64,000 nucleotides of DNA from contig MSJI02000765.1 in assembly GCA_001931905.2 (NCBI GenBank), positions 28,312 through 92,311 of the forward strand. Reading direction: 5' to 3'. The stretch is from Cladosporium sp. IMV 00045 (taxonomy: Eukaryota > Ascomycota > Dothideomycetes > Cladosporiales > Cladosporiaceae). Positions 10,501 through 21,439 of this stretch are shown here, piece after piece. How positions within the stretch are numbered: the stretch's first letter is position 1; each line of letters starts with the position of its first letter. Under the pieces are notes generated by a model that ran no database searches, was not told the DNA's origin, and was given only the letters and a program-made list of their open reading frames with translations. A program made the translations under genes and the position numbers.

Positions 10501-13500
10501 AACAGCAGATCTTCAAGTTCTTTTTAGACGGCTCAACGCTCGCCGATGTCTACGGGTCGGTCGCAAAGGTTGCTAACAAGTGGCTTGACGTTCTTTACGG
10601 TCGTGGTTCCACGCTGGTTGACGAAGAGCTGATCGAGCTCATTTGTGAGAACAAGAGTATGACTAAGACGTTGGAAGAGTATGGCGCTCAGAAGTCGACA
10701 GCTATCACCACTGCCAAACGCCTTGCGGAGTTCCTGGGCGACCAGATGATCAAGGACAAGGGCTTGAACTGCAAATACATCATTGCTTCTCGGCCACGTA
10801 ATTCTCCTGTCACCGATCGCGCTATCCCAGTCACAATTTTTTCGGCTGAGGAATCGGTCAAACGCCACTACCTTCGCAAGTGGCTAAGGGAGGACCCCGG
10901 CGACATGGATCCAAGGACCGTCATCGATTGGGAGTATTATCTTGAGCGCCTGAACTCACAAATCCAGAAGCTCATCACCATTCCGGCTGCTCTGCAGAAG
11001 GTGACCAATCCGGTACCTCGTGTGCCTCACCCGGACTGGTTGAACCGCAGGATTCGCACCAAGGAAGATGTCTTCAAGCAAAAGAAGATGACGGACCTAT
11101 TCACCAAAAAGCCCCTGGAAGAGCTGAATGCGAACAGCGTCAATCCCAGAGCAGCTGGCGGTGACCTTGAGGATTTTGGCACCATGGCAATGTCAAAGAT
11201 CAGGCCTGCGATGACGGCGAAGAATGCACAGAAACGGAAAGAGCGCGAAAACGAGGCGGCTCCACCAGTCAACCCTTATGACGCCCTTCCCGCCATCATG
11301 CCAAACATCTCAACGGACTACAAGGGCTGGTTGAAATACCAGAAACAAAAGTGGAAGATCCAAAAGGCGGCTCGCCAGCGTCGTCGACAGCTGTTTGGCG
11401 AGAAGCGACAAGATGCTACCGATGCGATTGGCACGTTCTTTCGACAGCAAGCTGAACTTGTGTATACGGCCGATTGGCAGGTTCTGCAACTACGCGAGAC
11501 TGAGACACCAGGCGAAGTCAGCGCGTTTGTCCTTATCGACCAAAAAGTGCATCAACTCAAGGTCATCGTTCCTCGTCAGGTCTTCCTGAACCTGAAAGAG
11601 GACGACATGCCTGATGTGTCCGTTGATGGCGTCGAAGCCGAGAAGGTCACGAACTGGACACTACCAAACGGCCACCCTTCGAAGCACCTTTTCAAACTCA
11701 CCATGAGCGAGCAAACCTACGTCCAGGAGAGTGAGAAGCTCTCCATGCTTTTCACTCACCATAGTATCGAAGGTGTCTACGAAACCCAAGTCCCCCTCAA
11801 CCTCCGTGCCATGCTCGACCTAGGTTGCTCCTGCACCTTTGACGAGACCCAGGCCGGTGTGCTCGGCAGAGGACTCGAACAGGGTTTCGATCTCTCATCT
11901 CTTCGGACCGTGCCGCCCAAGAAACCCTACATGAGGAACGCCAACATCAGCTACTTGGCTCTCTACCACATCAGTGCTGGGGAACGACAGATCTATGCTC
12001 TGATCTCTTCGACAAAGCCAGAGGCGCAGATCATCGTTCTCAACCGTGCGAGAAACGAACAAGGCATGCCGAATATCGATCGTATCTACGAAGAGTCCCT
12101 AGGAAGGACCCTCGAGCAAGCTCGACTCGAGGAGGCTGAGGGTAGGCCATGGCAATCCACTATCGAATACCAAGAGAGTCTACGCTTCAAGACGACTCAG
12201 GTCACCACCCAGCGTCGAGCCCACCAGGAACTCGCAGACGCCATCAAGAAGCTCCAAAGGGAAGAGACTCGCCCAGTTATGCTTGTCGTACAGTCGCCCA
12301 CAGCTCAAATGCTTGTACAGGACGTCCCACAGCTACAGACAATGCCAATGCTGCAGCTGCGCAACGAGGAAACGGATAGACAGCTACCTCCTCTCGGGTG
12401 GCAGTCCTTCATCGCCAAGAGATTGGTAGATCACTATCTTGACCTGGGTTCAGCGGTTGAGCAGCTTGTGGCCTTCTCACGCTATGGAAATGTACCCTTG
12501 TGCAATCTCGAGCGTGATGACCCACGGTTCCTCATCGACATCACCTACGCCAGGCGCCTGCGAAAAGAGCGCGTAGTGCTTTGGTGGTCTCAGAACGCTC
12601 GACCAGATCACGCTGGCTATGAGAAAGACGACGTGCTTGGTGGGATGGATGTTATCGAGATGCCCGCTATGAACAATCCGGGCACGTACTCCTCTGTTTG
12701 CATTGATTTGTCGGTCAAGAACTTGGCAATCAACACCATTCTATGCGCTGCAGTTCTGAACGATACCGAAGGCGCCGATCCAATTGGGGTCTCCGGAGCT
12801 GGCGCACAAGAAGATGCTCTTGACGAGTCGGCACAAAACTTCCATTCCGAGAACGCTTTCGCGACTGCAGGCATCAATGCCCTTCGAGAGATGGTTCGCG
12901 CATGGTGGCAAGAAGCCTGCGTTGACAAGGGCAACAAGATGGCAGACATCTTGGTGCAGCATCTCGTCCGCTGGGTCGAAAGCCCGAGATCTCATCTTTA
13001 CGACCGCAACCTGCACTATTACGTGCAGATGATGTCTCGCAAGGCGTTCCAGCAATTGATGGGAGAGTTCCGCAGAGTGGGATCTCACATTGTCTTCGCC
13101 AACGCGGGCCGTTTGATGCTGCAGACTTCAAAGGCTGAGGTTGGCAATGCCTACGCTTACAGCCAATACATCCTCAAGACGATTCGCACGAAGCCTGCCT
13201 TTCACTTTTTGGATCTCGACATCACGGAATACTGGGACTATCTCGCATGGTACGATGAATTTAATTACGGTGGCAAGGGTTGTGCGGAAGTCGTCGAAGC
13301 GGAAAACCAATCGCTTGACATGATCATGCACTGGCAGATGGCGACCTTCTTACCGCCAATTCTGCAGCCAGCTTTCAACGACAGAGTCGTCGAGTACATT
13401 GAACTCATGCATCAGCGAAAGCACTCGGCAGGCCAGATCAATGGCACCCCTCGACCGACCCAGCTGCCTATCCATGCATCGGTGTTTAACTCCGAGAAGG

Positions 13501-14222
13501 ATGATCAAACTGTCCCTGGTACAGCACTTGAAAAGACTTTCTCGAAACCTCTGAAGAAAGAAGTTGCAGCTCTCATCCGTCGGCAACGCAATGAATCCAT
13601 GCACGAGGAGCTCGCGCAGGACTGGGTATTCCCCAAGCTCGCTGGATCTCACCTCAAACAGTCGAATCCAGTCCTCGAGCTGGTGAAGAGTATCATGCAA
13701 GTCCTCAGCCTCGACAAGACGATCACGCTGGAAGCACGCCTTCTCCGCAAGGATCTCCTTCAAATGTTCGAAATTCGCGAATTCAGCGCCGAAGGCGCTT
13801 TCACAAACCCCAGCTCAACATTGTCGTTGAAGCAGCTCAGCTGTCCCGAGTGCTGCATCCCTCGCGACCTCGATCTGTGCCGCGATAGTGATCTCATGCC
13901 TACAGACGCTCAACAGCCAGTGTTGGCACCAGTCTGCGACAACTGCGGCGCTGTGTTTGATCGGTTGGCTATCGAGGAAAAGCTGCTGGGCGAGGTGCAG
14001 AAAATGGCTGTGCAATGGATGACACAAGACCTGGTCTGCGCGAAGTGCGCGAAGCTTCGTACGAATGAGTACATGGATCACTGTGCTTGTGCTGGCGAAT
14101 GGACGGTCACTGTGAAGAAGGAAGAGCTGGTGAAGGTGCTGAAGAATTTCCAAAGTGTTGCGGCGTTTTACGGTCTGAGGATGTTGGGAAGTGTTGTGGA
14201 AAGTACTTTGAGCAGCGTGTAA
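7524..14222 (+). CDS. POL2: DNA polymerase epsilon catalytic subunit
   Basis: A single exon of 2232 residues, the usual length for Pol2/POLE. The leading-strand replicative polymerase has an active 3'-5' exonuclease domain: Exo I with Asp284 and Glu286 (FDIETTK), Exo II YNGDFFDWPF, and Exo III YSVSDAVATYY. The polymerase motifs are also intact: motif A LDVASMYPNI, motif B NSFYGYVMRKGS, and motif C LDTDGIW with Asp869 and Asp871. The C-terminal half is the degenerate second B-family module that serves as a scaffold. The last 150 residues carry the two cysteine clusters (CPECC..C..CDNC, and CAKCAK..C.C) that bind the B subunit. Nothing needed for catalysis or proofreading is missing. Confidence 0.97.
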   Translation: MPVKRNEGKSRFSKTSTLHSGGRRTKTIDAGSLRSTEATAQNERLEATRLAHKIDQNQGFERFEAGKKRAGWLINMHSTSLEDSKIPGGRAAVDYYFIDDDGGTFKASVEYHPYFMIAVKKGKEAEVEEWVKRSCEGLVKSVDRLEKEDLKMPNHLLGYRRHFLKLSFINVTDLLAVRRVISPIAEKNKSKVSAMDMYAEVASANAGFDLFDEETDRRPTAIADASDYIVDIREYDVPYHVRVAIDLDIRVGKWYEVESKHGRINLSCIEERLQRADPVVLAFDIETTKLPLKFPDSSIDQVMMISFMVDGQGFLITNREIVSEDIHDFDYTPKPEFEGPFVIFNEENEEAVIERFFAFVKEAKPTIIATYNGDFFDWPFVEARASVHGIDMYAEIGFRKNSDDIYQSTHCAHMDAFAWVTRDSYLPQGSRGLKAVTVAKLGYDPDELDPELMTPYAAERPQVLAEYSVSDAVATYYLYMKYVHPFIFSLCTIIPFGPDDVLRKGTGTLCETLLMVQAYQKEIILPNKYVQPREAFWEGHLLESETYVGGHVESIEAGVFRSDIPCNFAVDPTAIDELLNDLDDALKFSITVEEKKSMDDIEDYEETKAQIVDRLMQLKNTPNRNERPSIYHLDVASMYPNIMTTNRLQPDSMIDESVCAACDFNRPGKTCDRRMPWAWRGEFLPAKRDEYNMIRHALENEKFPAKYAGGISRAFQDLTLDEQTGHVKKRLTDYSKKIYHKIHDAKTIEREAIICQRENPFYIDTVKDFRDRRYDYKGKQKVWKNKTSDLEKSGASQVEVEEAKKMIVLFDSLQLAHKVILNSFYGYVMRKGSRWYSLEMAGVTCLTGARIIQMARQIVERIGRPLELDTDGIWCILPATFPENFSFKLKNGKKLTVAYPCVMLNHLVHRNFTNHQYQTLVDKNTFKYETHSDNTIFFEVDGPYKAMILPTSKEEDKNLKKRYAVFNDDGSLAELKGFEIKRRGELKLIKIFQQQIFKFFLDGSTLADVYGSVAKVANKWLDVLYGRGSTLVDEELIELICENKSMTKTLEEYGAQKSTAITTAKRLAEFLGDQMIKDKGLNCKYIIASRPRNSPVTDRAIPVTIFSAEESVKRHYLRKWLREDPGDMDPRTVIDWEYYLERLNSQIQKLITIPAALQKVTNPVPRVPHPDWLNRRIRTKEDVFKQKKMTDLFTKKPLEELNANSVNPRAAGGDLEDFGTMAMSKIRPAMTAKNAQKRKERENEAAPPVNPYDALPAIMPNISTDYKGWLKYQKQKWKIQKAARQRRRQLFGEKRQDATDAIGTFFRQQAELVYTADWQVLQLRETETPGEVSAFVLIDQKVHQLKVIVPRQVFLNLKEDDMPDVSVDGVEAEKVTNWTLPNGHPSKHLFKLTMSEQTYVQESEKLSMLFTHHSIEGVYETQVPLNLRAMLDLGCSCTFDETQAGVLGRGLEQGFDLSSLRTVPPKKPYMRNANISYLALYHISAGERQIYALISSTKPEAQIIVLNRARNEQGMPNIDRIYEESLGRTLEQARLEEAEGRPWQSTIEYQESLRFKTTQVTTQRRAHQELADAIKKLQREETRPVMLVVQSPTAQMLVQDVPQLQTMPMLQLRNEETDRQLPPLGWQSFIAKRLVDHYLDLGSAVEQLVAFSRYGNVPLCNLERDDPRFLIDITYARRLRKERVVLWWSQNARPDHAGYEKDDVLGGMDVIEMPAMNNPGTYSSVCIDLSVKNLAINTILCAAVLNDTEGADPIGVSGAGAQEDALDESAQNFHSENAFATAGINALREMVRAWWQEACVDKGNKMADILVQHLVRWVESPRSHLYDRNLHYYVQMMSRKAFQQLMGEFRRVGSHIVFANAGRLMLQTSKAEVGNAYAYSQYILKTIRTKPAFHFLDLDITEYWDYLAWYDEFNYGGKGCAEVVEAENQSLDMIMHWQMATFLPPILQPAFNDRVVEYIELMHQRKHSAGQINGTPRPTQLPIHASVFNSEKDDQTVPGTALEKTFSKPLKKEVAALIRRQRNESMHEELAQDWVFPKLAGSHLKQSNPVLELVKSIMQVLSLDKTITLEARLLRKDLLQMFEIREFSAEGAFTNPSSTLSLKQLSCPECCIPRDLDLCRDSDLMPTDAQQPVLAPVCDNCGAVFDRLAIEEKLLGEVQKMAVQWMTQDLVCAKCAKLRTNEYMDHCACAGEWTVTVKKEELVKVLKNFQSVAAFYGLRMLGSVVESTLSSV

Positions 14223-15302
14223 TGTTCTTTTGGTTTGATTTTTGAGTCTTCGTAGCGTGGGCGTTCAGGGATGTGGGCGTACTCTTTGAAGATGAAATAG
14301 ATGATCGCATCGCCATGATGGACGACGATCTGACAAATGATCGATACAATCTTCTTCCTTGATGAACCAGCTCGAATTTTACACGCTACCCTGATCTTGT
14401 CGTTCTTGTATACCTGGATATTTTACGCCAGAAGGTCAGACTGGCCCAGAGTATGAGGTAGCCGAAACGACATCGTCAATATTATTGAATACCGATCAAA
14501 CCGACATTCAGCCCTACCCGCCACCCGATTTCCGCGTGAACGCCGTCCCGCACGCTCCGCTCTAAGCGCTGCCGATCCAGCACGACGACAAGCCCTTGGC
14601 TACATATTGAATCACTCACATCTCAGCCTCATCAATGACTTTTGTGGAGCGGCAAACGCCTCCGTCTGTTCCTTGCGAGCCACCTTGATGTCCGTAGGGC
14701 TGACGCGGCTGATCGACGGTTCATCGCTCGTGTGGAAGTACCGATTTGGAGACATTGCAGCACCGGCATTGAAAAGTCAAATGGCTCGAGATCTACCGTT
14801 CAGGCCGTTGGGTTTGATTGGGTTCTGGGAATCACTTGGAGTTGTCTAGGCATTGGACTCGTCGCTCTCGACGGCCAGATCTGGATCTTAGAGCTCATTG
14901 CAACAATCGACTTGTATACAATTACGCATCATGGCCCAGTACGACCGCAGAACGATTTTGCTTCAAGATCTGAAAATAGAGAATAGTGATGTCGATACTC
15001 CCTATAGAGCCCCCTTGGCAGTGGGGTGTCAGTTCCCCTTTCCCGTGGCAGCCTTTTCCTGGTCTTAAGCTCGGGCTGGGCGGTTATAGCGGACAGGCTG
15101 GCACACGCGTGGACGACACATCTCACGGAAACAGTGGGAGTTTCTCAAACTATCTTTCTACGTTTAGAATATTAAGGCGCGAAGGAGGCGCACGATACGC
15201 TGACCACAAATACTCAACTCGATCAGGAACTTCTTGTCACCTCGACTCCGGCTCGACCAACTCTCTCACACATGGCCATGATACCGATGGGTTGCAGCAA
15301 AT
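14223..15302. other. Intergenic, POL2 3' flank and transporter promoter
   Basis: About 1.1 kb with no convincing gene. Near the transporter start there is a GTGGGG at 15021-15026, matching the SYGGRG core of CreA carbon-catabolite repressor sites. A single short match is weak evidence, although it would suit a sugar transporter. Confidence 0.4.
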
Positions 15303-17366
15303 ATGACGCACTTCACGGCTCGCGATGTCCAACACCAGGCGTCGGCTTTGAGGAACCACTTCGGCGGCTTCACTTGGAGGCTTTGGTATGCCGTAGTGCT
15401 CTTTGGGATGATGGGCGTCGCACGAGGTAGGAATCAACGGCAAATAAATGATCTTATCTCGGACCTGTGACTGACCACGGCTCGTACGGCAGGCATTGAG
15501 GAAGCTTTGGTGGGCACCATGGTGGTGCAAGAATCTTTCATTAGAGATTTCGGTCTGGATGACATGCCTGAGGACCACAAAGCCAATGTCACGGGAAATG
15601 TAGTTGCCATGTCGCAGCTTGGTTGCATCGCCGGTGCATTGTCGTAAGTGGTTTGCCTGGGAGTATACGTTGGATACTCAAACTAACAGACTCGACTCAC
15701 AGGACGTTCATCATTGGCGACCGTCTGGGAAGACTCTGGTGGAGTCGGATGATGTGTTCCATCTGGCTGATCGGAATTCTGGTATATGTCACGAGTGTTG
15801 GCAACCTCGGGCAGATGTACGGTGGCAAGTTTGTCGTGGGCATTGGCTTGGGGCAGATATCCGTTATTGCCCCCGCATATCTCGCAGTAAGAGAGAAATC
15901 ACACATCATGTAGAAGACTTCGTGATGCAATACTGACCATCGATGATCTAGGAATGCTCTCCCGTACAGATCAGGGGTAAGCAACTTCAGATGCCAGGAA
16001 CTCACACTGCACTGGACGTTACTCGTTTCCCCGAGAATATCAAGCTGACTTCGCTCTAGGATTCGCAATCGCAATATTCGGTGGAAGCGAATACTTGGGT
16101 GCCATCATCGGGTATTTTGCCGGCTACGGCGCGACCGTGAACCTCTCAGACGACTCATCGAGGCAGTGGGTATGTGCATGTTGACTGTTGCTCTAGCCAA
16201 ACACAGGTCCTAACAAAACATAGAAACTTCCCCAGATCTCGCAAGGAATCTTCGCAGCGATCTTCCTGATCATGCTCGTTTTCAGCGTGGAGTCGCCTCG
16301 CATTCTCGTCAAGAAGGGAGAACACGCTGAAGCGCGGAAAGTACTGTCAAAGCTCCGAGGCAAGAGTTCCGACCACAGAGAGATAGCGCAAGAGGTCAAA
16401 GGGATCGAAGCTCAACTCGAGGCAGAGCAACAATCGAAGACTGGCTTCATTGCTTCGCTCACGGCTTTGGTTTCGACGAGGAAGAATATTGACAGACTAA
16501 CCATTGCTTGCCTGGCGCACATCTTGCAAGTTTGGTCTGGCGCTTCCAGTATCACTGTCTATGCTCCTCAGTACTTTGAAATTCTAGGAGTGACGGATGA
16601 GAACGAGAGGCTGCTGTACACTGGCGTTGTGGGTGTGGTCAAGCTCGTGGCAGCCGCCAGCTGCGCTCTCTTCGCCGTCGACCAGCTGGGGCGAAGGCGC
16701 TCCTTGCTAATCGGCGTTTCGGTACAGTTTTGCTCGATCACGTACATCGCCGCCGTGCTCGCTGTTGTGCCCGAATTGTCGCAGGGCGCGGTCTCTGGCC
16801 ATGACGACAGGCGCGTTGGAATCAGCGCCATAGTCTTCATGTACCTCTGCGGCGCGGGCTACGCTTTCGGATGGAACGTCCTGTCGTTCTTGATTCCCAG
16901 TGAGATCTTCACCCTCCAGACTCGGACGGTGGGGACGGCTCTGGTCATGGTCATCCATTACTGCAGCCGCTACGGCGTGCAAAAAGTGGTGCCTCTCATG
17001 CTGCTACCGAGTTCAATGGGGCCTTCAGGCACATTCTGGTTTTTCTCCGCCATGACCCTGATCGGATTGATCTGGGTTTGGGCCTGGTTGCCGGAGACCG
17101 CTAGCGTTTCTCTCGAGAAAGCTGCTGCCATGATTGACCCAGAGTCCGTGGATGACCCTTGGGGAGAAGGTCAGCCGGCCGATGTTAGCCAGAAGATGGG
17201 AGAGCTGCAGCCGAGAGATGCTCCCAATGCCGGGCTCGCTGACCTGCCGGAAGGCTCGGATGGGCCAAATCCTGATCGTGCTAAGGCGAAAAGAGCGAAG
17301 ACCGAGAGGACTAACAGGCATAAGAAGTCGGGTGGTAGCAAGCAGACAGTGGAGAGGATTGGTTAA
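15303..17366 (+). CDS. MFS sugar/quinate-type transporter
   Basis: I rebuilt six exons: 15303-15426, 15493-15643, 15703-15886, 15952-15976, 16060-16169 and 16224-17366. All junctions are GT-AG and the frame closes at 578 residues; exon 4 is only 25 nt. The protein has the sugar-porter layout: cytoplasmic N-terminus, RLWYAVVLFGMMG helix, the helix 2-3 loop GDRLGR, PAYLAECSPVQIRG after helix 4, a long central loop, and a second DQLGRRRSL loop. PSEIFTLQTRT follows helix 10 and PETASVSLE follows helix 12. The tail is long, basic and probably cytoplasmic. It is a plasma-membrane proton symporter or facilitator; the substrate (hexose, quinate or other) cannot be read from the sequence. Confidence 0.9.
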
Positions 17367-17675
17367 GGAACTCACCTAGTGAGCTGGAGTGCGGTGAGGC
17401 CTCCAAAAGTCACAGTTGGAAGTGGTAGGCCGAGAAATGTGCAAGTCTAGTACTTTTTGTAGTATATGGCGGCAGGTCATCTGCGGGCTGGTACAAAAGA
17501 TAGCCCTGAGGATCTTTTGCGGGGATGACATGAGGAAGTCGTAATGAGACGGCGAGCGAGAAGTTAAAGACTGCTCTGAAGCGCCTGCGAAAGGTTTCGA
17601 TAATCAGAGCAATAGCTGTATAGACAAATCCGTTCGTCGTGAACACCGCATCGTTCATCTCACCGGATTCGAGGT
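17367..17675. other. Convergent intergenic gap
   Basis: About 310 bp between the 3' ends of the transporter and the HAD gene. I see nothing beyond shared 3' flank. Confidence 0.5.
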
Positions 17676-18546
17676 CTAATCCTCCCTATCACCGTGGAAC
17701 TCACTCCATTGACCAGCCAAATCGACCGCATGGCTCAAGACGGCGGGAACGACCTCTTCCAACTTAGTAACAACCTCCGTCGGCCTGCCTTTCTCCCCCT
17801 CCATCAACCCATCCTCCCAACCCCTCTTATCCCTCCTGTTGACCCAAATAGCATTCAACCCCGCCGTCTTCGCACCCACAATATCAAAAGGGTTCCCACT
17901 CACGAGCCAGATCCGTTGCAAATCGTCTTCCAACCCCACCTTCCTCGCCAAGTGCATGTAAGTCTCACGCGCGGGCTTGTACTGCCTGACCTCGTCGACG
18001 GTGACGATGTCGCGGAAAACGTCGGCTTGGTCTTTGAGGTCGGCCGAGCGCGTGACGCTGTTGGAGACCATTTCCTGCGTGCCGTTGGAGAAGACGACGG
18101 CGTGGATGTCTGGGGTGGTGCGCAGCTTGCCGCACAGGCGGGAGACGTCGGGGAAGATGCTGAGGGAGTCGTAGGCTTTGAGGAGGCTTTGGAGATCCTC
18201 ATGGGAGAGGGAGAGGGCGTGCTCGGCGAGGGCGTTCTTCAATGATTGGAGCGTTACGTGGGAGAAATCTTGGTATACACCTGGAAAGGGAAGATTCGGT
18301 GTCAGCTTGGAGCTCTGAGTCCGTCAAGTATTGCGTTGGCTTACCCATGCTGTTCAGACGCCATGTGTACTCCAGCTGGTATTTACGCCATGTCGCGGCG
18401 AGGGCATTGGCTTTCTCTTCGCCGAAGTGGTCGGTGAGCTTCTTTGCTATGGAATCAGTGGAGAGGAGAGTCCCGTAGGCATCGAATGCTAGGACGACCT
18501 TACGATCCGGGTTAGGACCTGCGTTGGGGAGCGAATGGGTAGCCAT
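17676..18546 (-). CDS. HAD-superfamily 2-haloacid-dehalogenase-like hydrolase (type II)
   Basis: Two exons, 18345-18546 and 17676-18280, with a 64-bp intron (GTAAGC..TTCCAG). The product is 268 residues. HAD motif I is FDAYGTLL with the nucleophile Asp22, motif II is FSNGT, the motif III lysine is in YKPARETY, and motif IV is the SGNPFDIVGAKTAG stretch. The cap insertion after motif I and the overall length match type II L-2-haloacid dehalogenases, which use Asp to displace halide from 2-haloalkanoates. Fungal members are often of unknown natural substrate, so dehalogenase is a family label, not a proven activity. The gene is divergent from the HNH gene to its right. Confidence 0.88.
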
Positions 18547-18970
18547 GTTGGTATGTGAGATGTGGGATGTTCAATACTCAAGATGTGTCGTAAAAGAGGA
18601 AACGTAGCATAACTTGACGAGGCGATTGCGGAGTAACAAATTGCCAATGATGACCTCTTTCCAAGCTGGACTGGCGAAGCACGTGAGATGTTATTACAAC
18701 GCTCGGTGAGCGAGACGATTACTGGTTGGTGACGACATGGATTGAGAGGATCTCCGAGGGATCAACAAGGAGAAGCTTCCCCAAGTTGAAGTGGATCTGG
18801 TGGCGTTGTGGGGTCGAGAGCAGATCTTCCCGACTTCATCAGCCATTGGAGATTTCGTTCCCTAGATCGTAAAACCAAACGTCGATTGCTTGCAGATTGT
18901 ACCGTAGGGTTTGCAAGCTTATTGTTCCTCTCAATATTTCCTTCAAAGCATCGTCATTATACGTTCTCAA
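18547..18970. promoter_or_regulatory. Divergent promoter, HAD gene / HNH gene
   Basis: These 424 bp lie between two divergent starts (18546 minus, 18971 plus). No specific motif stands out. Confidence 0.4.
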
Positions 18971-19821
18971 ATGCCGTTGACCCCCTCCGATGAGACATCC
19001 AACTTCGAGATTTTCCGCGACTGTCTTTCGACCGTTATAATCGAAAGACTAGCACCAGCAACGACAGAACCAAAGAAGAAAGTAAAAGGACGGAGAAACG
19101 AAACCAAGCCTGTGGTCCAATCCACCAACGATCCAGGAAATGGCGAAACAGACGCCGCGGATTTGAGCGAGTTCACCGAGGTTCGACGACATCACCCACA
19201 CCCATCCAAAGGAATCGAAAGGTTAACAACACTCTCAATCAGTACCTCGCCCTCGAAACCTTCACCAACCTCCCCTCCGAAATCCGCACCCTCTCCTACG
19301 CCGCCATCCAAAACGACCCCACGCTCTCAACAAAATACACCCCGCCACTCCCATCCACCACACTCGAATCCCTAACCAAGCCCCTCCCCCTCACAATCTC
19401 CGACTCACTCACAACCTACAACCTCCTAGACCCCGACCCCACCTCTCTAGACCGCCTGCTCGAACTCATCCTAACCTCCTACATCACAACCGCCACCGCG
19501 CCGCCGCCAGAACACACCCCATCACTGGCGTCGGCGCGGCCGGACGGGTGCGAGATTTGCTCTCGCGAGCACCTGCCGCTCACGTATCATCATTTGATCC
19601 CGAGGCAGGTGCACGCCAAAGCGGTCAAGAGGGGTTGGCATGGGGAGTGGGAGTTGGGAAAGGTGGCGTGGCTGTGTCGGGCGTGCCATTCTTTCGTGCA
19701 TAAGATTGCGGGGAATGAGGAGTTGGCGAGGGAGTACTATAGTGTTGAGCTGTTGTTGGAGAGGGAGGATGTGGTGAAGTGGGCGGGATGGGTGGGGAAG
19801 GTGAGGTGGAAGTCGAGGTAG
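18971..19821 (+). CDS. HNH-type nuclease-domain protein
   Basis: Two exons, 18971-19180 and 19243-19821, joined across a 62-bp intron with a weak donor (GTTCGA), a GTTAAC branch and a CAG acceptor. The spliced frame gives 262 residues, and the junction reads SEFTE-YLALETF, which restores a continuous helix. The C-terminal third is an HNH-like zinc module: CEIC near residue 173, then LTYHHLIPRQVH with the paired His of the catalytic beta-alpha-metal fold, then WLCRACHSFVH with the remaining ligands. The N-terminal part is basic (KKKVKGRRN) and may be a nuclear signal. The family is widespread in ascomycetes but has no assigned role that I know of. DNA binding or cleavage is inferred from the fold only. 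Confidence 0.8.
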
Positions 19822-19933
19822 GGGTTGGTCTTGGGAGATGTGGTGAATTAATCAAATTTGCTGTTGGTATAAGCTACTTTACCGAGACCCCTTGCAGCCA
19901 CTGTCAATGAGCTTATTTTTCTTTTCCCTCTCA

Positions 19934-21085
19934 TCACTGACTGTATTGCACAGGGTAGACATGCTGTGACCATCTGACGCCGTCCATCCGGACTGTGCTT
20001 GTGCCCATGGCTCCGATCCAAGAAGCGCTGTAACACGGATGGACGTAGTCGAAGCCAGGGTAAATACTCCTCGCAAACACCGTTCTGCAGTTGGGGCAAA
20101 GGTACCACTTCAGGTCGTCTCCACCCTTGCTTTGGGTATACCTCGGCGCATACGGCAAGATGTACTTTGGTTGCTCGGAAGTCTCAACGCGAGGTTTCAA
20201 GGCATCTGACTTGGCCCGGCCGAGCTGGCTCTTTGTCGCAAAGAGCTGGGTCTTTGTCGAGGAAAGCTCACCTCGTGTTCTAACGAGATCAGCCTCGGTT
20301 GCGGAGAGGTCCAATCTTGTTTTCTCGAGCAGATTTTTCTGTTCGTTTTTGGTTCTGAGCAGCCGGTCCCTCTCTGCCCTGTCCTCGCGTCTCGCGGATT
20401 GCAGCCCCTCGATAAGTCCAGCATGACGGTGACTACGAGTCGCCATTGCCGTGGCGAGGTCGCTCATAAAGCCTGGCGTTGCTTCAAAGATGTCCTGCAT
20501 GAGATAGTGATGAGGCTCGCAATCAGGGCCGAACAGCTTTACAGCGTTCTTTCGCACGATGAACGTGGTGGCTGCGCGTAGCTCAGATGTTTCAGACGTA
20601 TGAGCAGTCAAGGCATAGATCTCGTTGACGGCTTGCGCGAAGACGACTGTGTTCCACTCTTTCAACGCCTCCAGAGTATTCTTTTGGGCCAGCTCCTCGA
20701 GCGGCTGAATGAAGTACTTCCGCGCCAAGGCGAACACATGGATGTGCAAAAGAATCGCATGCTCGTCCGCTGGCAACACTGATGCGTCGTAGGTGTCGTG
20801 GTACATGAAGTGGATCATTCCAGCGAGTGCATACTCGTCGTCGTCGGACAAGTCAATGGTGTTGGTGAGGGATTCCTGAAGGCCCAGAGTTAGAATGAAT
20901 GGTGATTATGGCGACGATGACAAACATTTGCTCACCTTGAACGGCCCATCGCAGGCGCTTGCGAAGAAGTCAGAACGAGTGCAGACGACGCTCTTATGAA
21001 GCCTCCAACTGCGGCTCCCGCACGTCACCGTCAGGTCCGAATACTTCCCAGACTCGAGGAGGTTGCTGGACTTGGGTGTCGCCAT
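19934..21085 (-). CDS. BTB/POZ-domain protein, copy 1
   Basis: Two exons, 20936-21085 and 19934-20875, with a 60-bp intron at 20876-20935; 363 residues. The BTB fold is clear at the N-terminus: GKYSDLTVTCGSRSWRLHKS, VVCTRSDFFASAC and the CDGPFKES turn just before the junction. A helical BACK-like region follows, then a coiled coil (residues about 205-280, Lys/Glu/Leu-rich). A C-terminal Cys/His module follows (YLCPNC, then YVHPC), which could bind zinc. BTB proteins with this layout often act as substrate adaptors for cullin-3 ligases, but many fungal ones are uncharacterised. The next gene on the same strand has the same domain order, so the two are probably old tandem paralogues. Confidence 0.85.
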
Positions 21086-21439
21086 GACCGAGTGAGTAGT
21101 TGGCGCGATGTCTACATTGAGAGAGAGAAGAGAGGGAGAGTTCGGGTGGTAGAAGTGTGTGGCGACAAGGGAGCCAAGCCGTGAGTGAAGTTCAGGGAAG
21201 GCGCGTCAGCTGCGTGCAGAAGAGGGAAGGCGCGATGCGCTCCATTCACGATGAATTTGGTCTGTAAGGAGATGTTTCTTTGCAGACCTCACTAAATGAA
21301 AACGCCGTAGCCATAGCTAGCCCACTCGTTTGCCGTCAAGAAACCAAACGGGTCGCGTCATCATTTCACAGAGGCTCATGTTGCGACCTGCTCTGACCAT
21401 CAAGCATATCCCATGAACACCCGTACATGCTTCGTCACA
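21086..21439. other. Spacer between the two BTB genes
   Basis: These 354 bp should hold the promoter of BTB copy 1 and the 3' end of copy 2. No distinct element is visible. Confidence 0.4.
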
